This document shows positions 1 through 15,000 of a DNA stretch of 64,000 nucleotides, piece by piece. The notes beneath the pieces were generated by a model. It was not told the DNA's origin. It worked only from the letters and a program-made list of their open reading frames with translations, and ran no database searches. The stretch lies in the NCBI GenBank assembly GCA_040954595.2, contig CM082591.2:11470001-11534000 (forward strand), in the 5' to 3' direction. The translations under genes and the position numbers were made by a program. The stretch's first letter is position 1, and every line of letters starts with the position of its first letter. This DNA comes from Balanoglossus misakiensis (taxonomy: Eukaryota > Hemichordata).

Positions 1-3000
1 TGGAAGCAACCATGGAAATTTTAGAACTATCCGTCCATCTACAGAGTCTAGTGGAAAACTTTCTTATGCGCATAGGCTTATCTATGTGTTCTACGCATCT
101 CAACAGAATTCGGTAAATAAACGAGGCTGTGTTTGGAAGCAACCATGGAAATTTTAGAACTATCCGTCCATCTACAGAGTCTAGTGGAAAACTTCCTTAT
201 GCGCTTAGGCCTATCATGTGTCCTGCGCATCACAACAGAATTCAATTAATAAACGTGGCTGTGTTTGGAAGCAACCATGGAAATTTTAGAACTATCCGTC
301 GATCTACAGAGTGTAGTCGAAAACTTTCTTATGCGCATAGACCTATCATGTGTTCTGCGCATCACAACAGAATTTTGTAAACAAACGAGGCTGTGTTTGG
401 AAGCAACCATGGAAACTTTAGAACTACCCGTCGATCAACAGAGTCCAGTGGAAAACTTTCTTATGCGCATAGACCTATCTATCATATGTTCTGCGCATCA
501 CAACAGAATTTTGTAAACAAACGAGGCTGTGTTTGGAAGCAACCATGGAAACTTTAGAACTATCCGTCGATCTACAGAGTCTAGTGGAAAACTTTTTTAT
601 GCGCATAGGCCTATCATGTATTCTGCGCATCACAACAGATTTCCTTAAATAACGAGGCTGTGTTTGTAAGCAACCATGGAAATTTTAGAACTATCCGTCG
701 ATCTACTGAGTCTAGTGGAAAACTTTCTTATGCGCATAGGCCTATCATGTGTTTTGCGCATCACAACAGAATTAAATGATTAAACGTAGCTGTGTTTGGA
801 AGCAACCATGGAAATTTTAGAACTATCCGTCGATCTACTGAGTCTAGTGGAAAACTTTCTTATGCGCATAGGCCTATCATGTGTTTTGCGCATCACAACA
901 GAATTAAATTAATAAACGTAGCTGTGTTTGGAAGCAACCATGGAAATGTTAGAACTATCCGTCGATCTACTGAGTCTAGTGGAAAACTTTCTTATGCGCA
1001 TAGGCCTATCATGTGTTTTGCGCATCACAACAGAATTAAATTAATAAACGTGGCTGTGTTTGGAAGCAACCATGAAAATTTTAGAACTATCCGTCGATCT
1101 ACTGAGTCTAGTGGACAACTTTCTTATGTGCATAGGCCTATCATGTGTTTTGCGCATCACAAAAGAACTCGGTAAATAAACGAGGATGTGTTTGGAAGCA
1201 TCCATGGAAATTCTATAACTATCTGTCGATCTGCGGAGTCTATCAGAAAACTTTCTCATGCGCATAGGTCTATCGTGTGTTCTGCGAATCACAACAGATT
1301 TCCTCAAATAAACGAGGCTGTGTTTGGAAGCATTCATGGAAATTTTAGAACTATCCGTCGATCTACAGAGTCCATCAGAAAACTTTCTCATGCGCATAGG
1401 TCTATCGTGTATTCTGCGCATCACAACAGATTTCCTTAAATAACGAGGCTGTGTTTGGAAGCAACCATGGAAATTTTAGAACTATCCGTCGATCTACTGA
1501 GTCTAGTGGAAAACTTTCTTATGCGCATAGGCCTATCATGTGTTTTGCGCATCACAACAGAATTAAATTAATAAACGTAGCTGTGTTTGGAAGCAACCAT
1601 GGAAATTTTAGAACTATCCGTCGATCTACTGAGTCTAGTGGAAAACTTTCTTATGCGCATAGGCCTATCATGTGTTCTGCGCATCACAACAGAATTTTGT
1701 AAACAAACGTGGCTGTGTTCTGAAGCAACCATGGAAATTTTAGAACTATCCATCGATCTACTGAGTCTAGTGGAAAACTTTCTTATGCGCATAGGCCTAT
1801 CATGTGTTCTGCGCATCACAACAGAATTTTGTAAACAAACGTGGCTGTGTTCTGAAGCAACCATGGAAATTTTAGAACTATCCATCGATCTACTGAGTCC
1901 AGTGGAAAACTTTCTTATGCGCATAGACCTATCTATCATATGTTCTGCGCATCACAACAGAATTTTGTAAACAAACGAGGCTGTGTTTGGAAGCAACCAT
2001 GGAAACTTTAGAACTATCCGTCGATCTACAGAGTCTAGTGGAAAACTTTTTTATGCGCATAGGCCTATCATGTATTCTGCGCATCACAACAGATTTCCTT
2101 AAATAACGAGGCTGTGTTTGTAAGCAACCATGGAAATTTTAGAACTATCCGTCGATCTACTGAGTCTAGTGGAAAACTTTCTTATGCGCATAGGCCTATC
2201 ATGTGTTTTGCGCATCACAACAGAATTAAATTAATAAACGTAGCTGTGTTTGGAAGCAACCATGGAAATTTTAGAACTATCCGTCGATCTACTGAGTCTA
2301 GTGGAAAACTTTCTTATGCGCATAGGCCTATCATGTGTTTTGCGCATCACAACAGAATTAAATTAATAAACGTAGCTGTGTTTGGAAGCAACCATGGAAA
2401 TGTTAGAACTATCCGTCGATCTACTGAGTCTAGTGGAAAACTTTCTTATGCGCATAGGCCTATCATGTGTTTTGCGCATCACAACAGAATTAAATTAATA
2501 AACGTGGCTGTGTTTGGAAGCAACCATGAAAATTTTAGAACTATCCGTCGATCTACTGAGTCTAGTGGACAACTTTCTTATGTGCATAGGCCTATCATGT
2601 GTTTTGCGCATCACAAAAGAACTCGGTAAATAAACGAGGATGTGTTTGGAAGCATCCATGGAAATTCTATAACTATCTGTCGATCTGCGGAGTCTATCAG
2701 AAAACTTTCTCATGCGCATAGGTCTATCGTGTGTTCTGCGAATCACAACAGATTTCCTCAAATAAACGAGGCTGTGTTTGGAAGCATTCATGGAAATTTT
2801 AGAACTATCCGTCGATCTACAGAGTCCATCAGAAAACTTTCTCATGCGCATAGGTCTATCGTGTATTCTGCGCATCACAACAGATTTCCTTAAATAACGA
2901 GGCTGTGTTTGGAAGCAACCATGGAAATTTTAGAACTATCCGTCGATCTACTGAGTCTAGTGGAAAACTTTCTTATACGCATAGGCCTATCATGTGTTTT

Positions 3001-6000
3001 GCGCATCACAACAGAATTAAATTAATAAACGTAGCTGTGTTTGGAAGCAACCATGGAAATTTTAGAACTATCCGTCGATCTACTGAGTCTAGTGGAAAAC
3101 TTTCTTATGCGCATAGGCCTATCATGTGTTCTGCGCATCACAACAGAATTTTGTAAACAAACGTGGCTGTGTTCTGAAGCAACCATGGAAATTTTAGAAC
3201 TATCCATCGATCTACTGAGTCTAGTGGAAAACTTTCTTATGCGCATAGGCCTATCATGTGTTTTGCGCATCACAACAGAATTAAATTAATAAACGTAGCT
3301 GTGTTTGGAAGCAACCATGGAAATTTTAGAACTATCCGTCGATCTACTGAGTCTAGTGGAAAACTTTCTTATGCGCATAGGCCTATCATGTGTTTTACGC
3401 ATCACAACAGAATTAAATTAATAAACCTGGCTGTGTTTGGAAGCAACCATGGAAATTTTAGAACTATCCGTCGATCTACTGAGTCTAGTGGAAAACTTTC
3501 TTATGCGCATAGGCATATCATGTGTTCTGCGCATCACAACAGAATTTTGTAAACAAACGAGGATGTGTTTGGAAGCAACCATGGAAACTTTAGAACTATC
3601 CGTCAATCTACAGAGTCTAGTGGAAAACTTTCTTATCCTCATAGGCCTGTCATGTGTTCTGCGCATCACAACAGAATTTTGTAAACAAACAAGGCTGTGT
3701 TTGGAAGCAACCATGGAAACTTTAGAACTATCCGTCAATCTACAGAGTCTAGTGGAAAACTTTCTTATCCTCATAGGCCTATCATGTGTTCTGCGCATCA
3801 CAACAGAATTTTGTAAACAAACAAGGCAACCATGGAAACTTTAGAACTATCCGTCGATCTACAGAGTCTAGTGGAAAACTTTCTTATGCGCATAGGCCTA
3901 TCATGTGTTCTGCGCATCACAACAGAATTTTGTAAACAAACGTGGCTGTGTTTGGAAGCAACCATGGAAACTTTAGAACTATCCGTCGATCTACAGAGTC
4001 TATCAGTAAACTTTCTCATGCGCATAGGTCTATCGTGTGTTCTGCGCATCACAACATATTTCCTTAAATAAACGAGGCTGTGTTTGGAAGCAACCATGGA
4101 AATTTTAGAACTATCCATCGATCTACTGAGTCTAGTCGAAAACTTTCTTATGCGCATAGGCATATATATGTGTTCTGCGCATCACAACAGAATTCGGTAA
4201 ATAAACGAGGGTGTGTTTGGAAGCAACCATGGAAATTTTAGAACTATCCGTCCATCTACAGAGTCTAGTGGAAAACTTTCTTATGCGCATAGGCTTATCT
4301 ATGTGTTCTACGCATCTCAACAGAATTCGGTAAATAAACGAGGCTGTGTTTGGAAGCAACCATGGAAATTTTAGAACTATCCGTCCATCTACAGAGTCTA
4401 GTGGAAAACTTCCTTATGCGCTTAGGCCTATCATGTGTCCTGCGCATCACAACAGAATTCAATTAATAAACGTGGCTGTGTTTGGAAGCAACCATGGAAA
4501 TTTTAGAACTATCCGTCGATCTACAGAGTGTAGTCGAAAACTTTCTTATGCGCATAGACCTATCATGTGTTCTGCGCATCACAACAGAATTTTGTAAACA
4601 AACGAGGCTGTGTTTGGAAGCAACCATGGAAACTTTAGAACTACCCGTCGATCTACAGAGTCCAGTGGAAAACTTTCTTATGCGCATAGACCTATCATAT
4701 GTTCTGCGCATCACAACAGAATTTTGTAAACAAACGAGGCTGTGTTTGGAAGCAACCATGGAAACTTTAGAACTATCCGTCGATCTACTGAGTCTAGTGG
4801 AAAACTTTCTTATGCGCATAGGCCTATCATGTATTCTGCGCATCACAACAGATTTCCTTAAATAACGAGGCTGTGTTTGGAAGCAACCATGGAAATTTTA
4901 GAACTATCCGTCGATCTACTGAGTGTAGTGGAAAACTTTCTTATGCACATAGGCCTATCATGTGTTTTGCGCATCACAACAGAATTAAATTAATAAACGT
5001 AGCTGTGTGTGGAAGCAACCATGGAAATTTTAGAACTATCCGTCGATCTACTGAGTCTAGTGGAAAACTTTCTTATGCGCATAGGCCTATCATGTGTTCT
5101 GCGCATCACAACAGAATTTTGTAAACAAACGTGGCTGTGTTTGGAAGCAACCATGGAAATTTTAGAACTATCCATCGATCTACTGAGTCTAGTGGAAAAC
5201 TTTCTTATGCGCATAGGCCTATCATGTGTTTTGCGCATCACAACAGAATTAAATTAATAAACGTAGCTGTGTTTGGAAGCAACCATGGAAATTTTAGAAC
5301 TATCCGTCGATCTACTGAGTCTAGTGGAAAACTTTCTTATGCGCATAGGCCTATCATGTGTTTTACGCATCACAACAGAATTAAATTAATAAACGTGGCT
5401 GTGTTTGGAAGCAACCATGGAAATTTTAGAACTATCCGTCGATCTACTGAGTCTAGTGGAAAACTTTCTTATGCGCATAGGCATATCATGTGTTCTGCGC
5501 ATCACAACAGAATTTTGTAAACAAACGAGGATGTGTTTGGAAGCAACCATGGAAACTTTAGAACTATCCGTCAATCTACAGAGTCTAGTGGAAAACTTTC
5601 TTATCCTCATAGGCCTATCATGTGTTCTGCGCATCACAACAGAATTTTGTAAACAAACGTGGCTGTGTTTGGAAGCAACCATGGAAACTTTAGAACTATC
5701 CGTCGATCTACAGAGTCTATCAGTAAACTTTCTCATGCGCATAGGTCTATCGTGTGTTCTGCGCATCACAACATATTTCCTTAAATAAACGAGGCTGTGT
5801 TTGGAAGCAACCATGGAAATTTTAGAACTATCCATCGATCTACTGAGTCTAGTCGAAAACTTTCTTATGCGCATAGGCATATCTATGTGTTCTGCGCATC
5901 ACAACAGAATTCGGTAAATAAACGAGGGTGTGTTTGGAAGCAACCATGGAAATTTTAGAACTATCCGTCCATCTACAGAGTCTAGTGGAAAACTTTCTTA

Positions 6001-9000
6001 TGCGCATAGGCTTATCTATGTGTTCTACGCATCTCAACAGAATTCGGTAAATAAACGAGGCTGTGTTTGGAAGCAACCATGGAAATTTTAGAACTATCCG
6101 TCCATCTACAGAGTCTAGTGGAAAACTTCCTTATGCGCTTAGGCCTATCATGTGTCCTGCGCATCACAACAGAATTCAATTAATAAACGTGGCTGTGTTT
6201 GGAAGCAACCATGGAAATTTTAGAACTATCCGTCGATCTACAGAGTGTAGTCGAAAACTTTCTTATGCGCATAGACCTATCATGTGTTCTGCGCATCACA
6301 ACAGAATTTTGTAAACAAACGAGGCTGTGTTTGGAAGCAACCATGGAAACTTTAGAACTACCCGTCGATCTACAGAGTCCAGTGGAAAACTTTCTTATGC
6401 GCATAGACCTATCATATGTTCTGCGCATCACAACAGAATTTTGTAAACAAACGAGGCTGTGTTTGGAAGCAACCATGGAAACTTTAGAACTATCCGTCGA
6501 TCTACTGAGTCTAGTGGAAAACTTTCTTATGCGCATAGGCCTATCATGTATTCTGCGCATCACAACAGATTTCCTTAAATAACGAGGCTGTGTTTGGAAG
6601 CAACCATGGAAATTTTAGAACTATCCGTCGATCTACTGAGTGTAGTGGAAAACTTTCTTATGCACATAGGCCTATCATGTGTTTTGCGCATCACAACAGA
6701 ATTAAATTAATAAACGTAGCTGTGTGTGGAAGCAACCATGGAAATTTTAGAACTATCCGTCGATCTACTGAGTCTAGTGGAAAACTTTCTTATGCGCATA
6801 GGCCTATCATGTGTTCTGCGCATCACAACAGAATTTTGTAAACAAACGTGGCTGTGTTTGGAAGCAACCATGGAAATTTTAGAACTATCCATCGATCTAC
6901 TGAGTCTAGTGGAAAACTTTCTTATGCGCATAGGCCTATCATGTGTTTTGCGCATCACAACAGAATTAAATTAATAAACGTAGCTGTGTTTGGAAGCAAC
7001 CATGGAAATTTTAGAACTATCCGTCGATCTACTGAGTCTAGTGGAAAACTTTCTTATGCGCATAGGCCTATCATGTGTTTTACGCATCACAACAGAATTA
7101 AATTAATAAACGTGGCTGTGTTTGGAAGCAACCATGGAAATTTTAGAACTATCCGTCGATCTACTGAGTCTAGTGGAAAACTTTCTTATGCGCATAGGCA
7201 TATCATGTGTTCTGCGCATCACAACAGAATTTTGTAAACAAACGAGGATGTGTTTGGAAGCAACCATGGAAACTTTAGAACTATCCGTCAATCTACAGAG
7301 TCTAGTGGAAAACTTTCTTATCCTCATAGGCCTATCATGTGTTCTGCGCATCACAACAGAATTTTGTAAACAAACAAGGCTGTGTTTGGAAGCAACCATG
7401 GAAACTTTAGAACTATCCGTCAATCTACAGAGTCTAGTGGAAAACTTTCTTATCCTCATAGGCCTATCATGTGTTCTGCGCATCACAACAGAATTTTGTA
7501 AACAAACAAGGCAACCATGGAAACTTTAGAACTATCCGTCGATCTACAGAGTCTAGTGGAAAACTTTCTTATGCGCATAGGCCTATCATGTGTTCTGCGC
7601 ATCACAACAGAATTTTGTAAACAAACGTGGCTGTGTTTGGAAGCAACCATGGAAACTTTAGAACTATCCGTCGATCTACAGAGTCTATCAGTAAACTTTC
7701 TCATGCGCATAGGTCTATCGTGTGTTCTGCGCATCACAACATATTTCCTTAAATAAACGAGGCTGTGTTTGGAAGCAACCATGGAAATTTTAGAACTATC
7801 CATCGATCTACTGAGTCTAGTCGAAAACTTTCTTATGCGCATAGGCATATCTATGTGTTCTGCGCATCACAACAGAATTCGGTAAATAAACGAGGGTGTG
7901 TTTGGAAGCAACCATGGAAATTTTAGAACTATCCGTCCATCTACAGAGTCTAGTGGAAAACTTTCTTATGCGCATAGGCTTATCTATGTGTTCTACGCAT
8001 CTCAACAGAATTCGGTAAATAAACGAGGCTGTGTTTGGAAGCAACCATGGAAATTTTAGAACTATCCGTCCATCTACAGAGTCTAGTGGAAAACTTCCTT
8101 ATGCGCTTAGGCCTATCATGTGTCCTGCGCATCACAACAGAATTCAATTAATAAACGTGGCTGTGTTTGGAAGCAACCATGGAAATTTTAGAACTATCCG
8201 TCGATCTACAGAGTGTAGTCGAAAACTTTCTTATGCGCATAGACCTATCAAGTGTTCTGCGCATCACAACAGAATTTTGTAAACAAACGAGGCTGTGTTT
8301 GGAAGCAACCATGGAAACTTTAGAACTACCCGTCGATCTACAGAGTCCAGTGGAAAACTTTCTTATGCGCATAGACCTATCATATGTTCTGCGCATCACA
8401 ACAGAATTTTGTAAACAAACGAGGCTGTGTTTGGAAGCAACCATGGAAACTTTAGAACTATCCGTCGATCTACAGAGTCTAGTGGAAAACTTTTTTATGC
8501 GCATAGGCCTATCATGTATTCTGCGCATCACAACAGATTTCCTTAAATAACGAGGCTGTGTTTGGAAGCAACCATGGAAATTTTAGAACTATCCGTCGAT
8601 CTACTGAGTCTAGTGGAAAACTTTCTTATGCGCATAGGCCTATCATGTGTTTTGCGCATCACAACAGAATTAAATTAATAAACGTAGCTGTGTGTGGAAG
8701 CAACCATGGAAATTTTAGAACTATCCGTCGATCTACTGAGTCTAGTGGAAAACTTTCTTATGCGCATAGGCCTATCATGTGTTTTGCGCATCACAACAGA
8801 ATTAAATTAATAAACGTAGCTGTGTTTGGAAGCAACCATGGAAATGTTAGAACTATCCGTCGATCTACTGAGTCTAGTGGAAAACTTTCTTATGCGCATA
8901 GGCCTATCATGTGTTTTGCGCATCACAACAGAATTAAATTAATAAACGTGGCTGTGTTTGGAAGCAACCATGAAAATTTTAGAACTATCCGTCGATCTAC

Positions 9001-12000
9001 TGAGTCTAGTGGACAACTTTCTTATGCGCATAGGCCTATCATGTGTTTTGCGCATCACAAAAGAACTCGGTAAATAAACGAGGATGTGTTTGGAAGCATC
9101 CATGGAAATTGTAGAACTATCTGTCGATCTGCGGAGTCTATCAGAAAACTTTCTCATGCGCATAGGTCTATCGTGTGTTCTGCGAATCACAACAGATTTC
9201 CTCAAATAAACGAGGCTGTGTTTGGAAGCATTCATGGAAATTTTAGAACTATCCGTCGATCTACAGAGTCCATCAGAAAACTTTCTCATGCGCATAGGTC
9301 TATCGTGTATTCTGCGCATCACAACAGATTTCCTTAAATAACGAGGCTGTGTTTGGAAGCAACCATGGAAATTTTAGAACTAACCGTCGATCTACTGAGT
9401 CTAGTGGAAAACTTTCTTACGCGCATAGGCCTATCATGTGTTTTGCGCATCACAACAGAATTTTGTAAACAAACGAGGCTGTGTTTGGAAGCAACCATGG
9501 AAACTTTAGAACTATCCGTCGATCTACAGAGTCTAGTGGAAAACTTTTTTATGCGCATAGGCCTATCATGTATTCTGCGCATCACAACAGATTTCCTTAA
9601 ATAACGAGGCTGTGTTTGGAAGCAACCATGGAAATTTTAGAACTATCCGTCGATCTACTGAGTCTAGTGGAAAACTTTCTTATGCGCATAGGCCTATCAT
9701 GTGTTTTGCGCATCACAACAGAATTAAATTAATAAACGTAGCTGTGTTTGGAAGCAACCATGGAAACTTTAGAACTACCCGTCGATCTACAGAGTCCAGT
9801 GGAAAACTTTCTTATGCGCATAGACCTATCATATGTTCTGCGCATCACAACAGAATTTTGTAAACAAACGAGGCTGTGTTTGGAAGCAACCATGGAAACT
9901 TTAGAACTATCCGTCGATCTACAGAGTCTAGTGGAAAACGTTTTTATGCGCATAGGCCTATCATGTATTCTGCGCATCACAACAGATTTCCTTAAATAAC
10001 GAGGCTGTGTTTGGAAGCAACCATGGAAATTTTAGAACTATCCGTCGATCTACTGAGTCTAGTGGAAAACTTTCTTATGCGCATAGGCCTATCATGTGTT
10101 TTGCGCATCACAACAGAATTAAATTAATAAACGTAGCTGTGTTTGGAAGCAACCATGGAAATTTTAGAACTATCCGTCGATCTACTGAGTCTAGTGGAAA
10201 ACTTTCTTATGCGCATAGGCCTATCATGTGTTTTGCGCATCACAACAGAATTAAATTAATAAACGTAGCTGTGTTTGGAAGCAACCATGGAAATGTTAGA
10301 ACTATCCGTCGATCTACTGAGTCTAGTGGAAAACTTTCTTATGTGCATAGGCCTATCATGTGTTTTGCGCATCACAACAGAATTAAATTAATAAACGTGG
10401 CTGTGTTTGGAAGCAACCATGAAAATTTTAGAACTATCCGTCGATCTACTGAGTCTAGTGGACAACTTTCTTATGCGCATAGGCCTATCATGTGTTTTGC
10501 GCATCACAAAAGAACTCGGTAAATAAACGAGGATGTGTTTGGAAGCATCCATGGAAATTCTAGAACTATCTGTCGATCTGCGGAGTCTATCAGAAAACTT
10601 TCTCATGCGCATAGGTCTATCGTGTGTTCTGCGAATCACAACAGATTTCCTCAAATAAACGAGGCTGTGTTTGGAAGCATTCATGGAAATTTTAGAACTA
10701 TCCGTCGATCTACAGAGTCCATCAGAAAACTTTCTCATGCGCATAGGTCTATCGTGTATTCTGCGCATCACAACAGATTTCCTTAAATAACGAGGCTGTG
10801 TTTGGAAGCAACCATGGAAATTTTAGAACTAACCGTCGATCTACTGAGTCTAGTGGAAAACTTTCTTACGCGCATAGGCCTATCATGTGTTTTGCGCATC
10901 ACAACAGAATTTTGTAAACAAACGAGGCTGTGTTTGGAAGCAACCATGGAAACTTTAGAACTATCCGTCAATCTACAGAGTCTAGTGGAAAACTTTCTTA
11001 TCCTCATAGGCCTATCATGTGTTCTGCGCATCACAACAGAATTTTGTAAACAAACAAGGCAACCATGGAAACTTTAGAACTATCCGTCGATCTACTGAGT
11101 CTAGTGGAAAACTTTCTTATGCGCATAGGCCTATCATGTGTTCTGCGCATCACAACAGAATTTTGTAAACAAACGTGGCTGTGTTTGGAAGCAACCATGG
11201 AAATTTTAGAACTATCCATCGATCTACTGAGTCTAGTGGAAAACTTTCTTATGCGCATAGGCCTATCATGTGTTTTGCGCATCACAACAGAATTAAATTA
11301 ATAAACGTAGCTGTGTTTGGAAGCAACCATGGAAATTTTAGAACTATCCGTCGATCTACTGAGTCTAGTGGAAAACTTTCTTATGCGCATAGGCCTATCA
11401 TGTGTTTTACGCATCACAACAGAATTAAATTAATAAACGTGGCTGTGTTTGGAAGCAACCATGGAAATTTTAGAACTATCCGTCGATCTACTGAGTCTAG
11501 TGGAAAACTTTCTTATGCGCATAGGCATATCATGTGTTCTGCGCATCACAACAGAATTTTGTAAACAAACGAGGATGTGTTTGGAAGCAACCATGGAAAC
11601 TTTAGAACTATCCGTCAATCTACAGAGTCTAGTGGAAAACTTTCTTATCCTCATAGGCCTATCATGTGTTCTGCGCATCACAACAGAATTTTGTAAACAA
11701 ACAAGGCTGTGTTTGGAAGCAACCATGGAAACTTTAGAACTATCCGTCAATCTACAGAGTCTAGTGGAAAACTTTCTTATCCTCATAGGCCTATCATGTG
11801 TTCTGCGCATCACAACAGAATTTTGTAAACAAACAAGGCAACCATGGAAACTTTAGAACTATCCGTCGATCTACAGAGTCTAGTGGAAAACTTTCTTATG
11901 CGCATAGGCCTATCATGTGTTCTGCGCATCACAACAGAATTTTGTAAACAAACGTGGCTGTGTTTGGAAGCAACCATGGAAACTTTAGAACTATCCGTCG

Positions 12001-15000
12001 ATCTACAGAGTCTATCAGTAAACTTTCTCATGCGCATAGGTCTATCGTGTGTTCTGCGCATCACAACATATTTCCTTAAATAAACGAGGCTGTGTTTGGA
12101 AGCAACCATGGAAATTTTAGAACTATCCATCGATCTACTGAGTCTAGTCGAAAACTTTCTTATGCGCATAGGCATATCTATGTGTTCTGCGCATCACAAC
12201 AGAATTCGGTAAATAAACGAGGGTGTGTTTGGAAGCAACCATGGAAATTTTAGAACTATCCGTCCATCTACAGAGTCTAGTGGAAAACTTTCTTATGCGC
12301 ATAGGCTTATCTATGTGTTCTACGCATCTCAACAGAATTCGGTAAATAAACGAGGCTGTGTTTGGAAGCAACCATGGAAATTTTAGAACTATCCGTCCAT
12401 CTACAGAGTCTAGTGGAAAACTTCCTTATGCGCTTAGGCCTATCATGTGTCCTGCGCATCACAACAGAATTCAATTAATAAACGTGGCTGTGTTTGGAAG
12501 CAACCATGGAAATTTTAGAACTATCCGTCGATCTACAGAGTGTAGTCGAAAACTTTCTTATGCGCATAGACCTATCAAGTGTTCTGCGCATCACAACAGA
12601 ATTTTGTAAACAAACGAGGCTGTGTTTGGAAGCAACCATGGAAACTTTAGAACTACCCGTCGATCTACAGAGTCCAGTGGAAAACTTTCTTATGCGCATA
12701 GACCTATCATATGTTCTGCGCATCACAACAGAATTTTGTAAACAAACGAGGCTGTGTTTGGAAGCAACCATGGAAACTTTAGAACTATCCGTCGATCTAC
12801 AGAGTCTAGTGGAAAACTTTTTTATGCGCATAGGCCTATCATGTATTCTGCGCATCACAACAGATTTCCTTAAATAACGAGGCTGTGTTTGGAAGCAACC
12901 ATGGAAATTTTAGAACTATCCGTCGATCTACTGAGTCTAGTGGAAAACTTTCTTATGCGCATAGGCCTATCATGTGTTTTGCGCATCACAACAGAATTAA
13001 ATTAATAAACGTAGCTGTGTGTGGAAGCAACCATGGAAATTTTAGAACTATCCGTCGATCTACTGAGTCTAGTGGAAAACTTTCTTATGCGCATAGGCCT
13101 ATCATGTGTTTTGCGCATCACAACAGAATTAAATTAATAAACGTAGCTGTGTTTGGAAGCAACCATGGAAATGTTAGAACTATCCGTCGATCTACTGAGT
13201 CTAGTGGAAAACTTTCTTATGCGCATAGGCCTATCATGTGTTTTGCGCATCACAACAGAATTAAATTAATAAACGTGGCTGTGTTTGGAAGCAACCATGA
13301 AAATTTTAGAACTATCCGTCGATCTACTGAGTCTAGTGGACAACTTTCTTATGCGCATAGGCCTATCATGTGTTTTGCGCATCACAAAAGAACTCGGTAA
13401 ATAAACGAGGATGTGTTTGGAAGCATCCATGGAAATTGTAGAACTATCTGTCGATCTGCGGAGTCTATCAGAAAACTTTCTCATGCGCATAGGTCTATCG
13501 TGTGTTCTGCGAATCACAACAGATTTCCTCAAATAAACGAGGCTGTGTTTGGAAGCATTCATGGAAATTTTAGAACTATCCGTCGATCTACAGAGTCCAT
13601 CAGAAAACTTTCTCATGCGCATAGGTCTATCGTGTATTCTGCGCATCACAACAGATTTCCTTAAATAACGAGGCTGTGTTTGGAAGCAACCATGGAAATT
13701 TTAGAACTAACCGTCGATCTACTGAGTCTAGTGGAAAACTTTCTTACGCGCATAGGCCTATCATGTGTTTTGCGCATCACAACAGAATTTTGTAAACAAA
13801 CGAGGCTGTGTTTGGAAGCAACCATGGAAACTTTAGAACTATCCGTCGATCTACAGAGTCTAGTGGAAAACTTTTTTATGCGCATAGGCCTATCATGTAT
13901 TCTGCGCATCACAACAGATTTCCTTAAATAACGAGGCTGTGTTTGGAAGCAACCATGGAAATTTTAGAACTATCCGTCGATCTACTGAGTCTAGTGGAAA
14001 ACTTTCTTATGCGCATAGGCCTATCATGTGTTTTGCGCATCACAACAGAATTAAATTAATAAACGTAGCTGTGTTTGGAAGCAACCATGGAAACTTTAGA
14101 ACTACCCGTCGATCTACAGAGTCCAGTGGAAAACTTTCTTATGCGCATAGACCTATCATATGTTCTGCGCATCACAACAGAATTTTGTAAACAAACGAGG
14201 CTGTGTTTGGAAGCAACCATGGAAACTTTAGAACTATCCGTCGATCTACAGAGTCTAGTGGAAAACGTTTTTATGCGCATAGGCCTATCATGTATTCTGC
14301 GCATCACAACAGATTTCCTTAAATAACGAGGCTGTGTTTGGAAGCAACCATGGAAATTTTAGAACTATCCGTCGATCTACTGAGTCTAGTGGAAAACTTT
14401 CTTATGCGCATAGGCCTATCATGTGTTTTGCGCATCACAACAGAATTAAATTAATAAACGTAGCTGTGTTTGGAAGCAACCATGGAAATTTTAGAACTAT
14501 CCGTCGATCTACTGAGTCTAGTGGAAAACTTTCTTATGCGCATAGGCCTATCATGTGTTTTGCGCATCACAACAGAATTAAATTAATAAACGTAGCTGTG
14601 TTTGGAAGCAACCATGGAAATGTTAGAACTATCCGTCGATCTACTGAGTCTAGTGGAAAACTTTCTTATGTGCATAGGCCTATCATGTGTTTTGCGCATC
14701 ACAACAGAATTAAATTAATAAACGTGGCTGTGTTTGGAAGCAACCATGAAAATTTTAGAACTATCCGTCGATCTACTGAGTCTAGTGGACAACTTTCTTA
14801 TGCGCATAGGCCTATCATGTGTTTTGCGCATCACAAAAGAACTCGGTAAATAAACGAGGATGTGTTTGGAAGCATCCATGGAAATTCTAGAACTATCTGT
14901 CGATCTGCGGAGTCTATCAGAAAACTTTCTCATGCGCATAGGTCTATCGTGTGTTCTGCGAATCACAACAGATTTCCTCAAATAAACGAGGCTGTGTTTG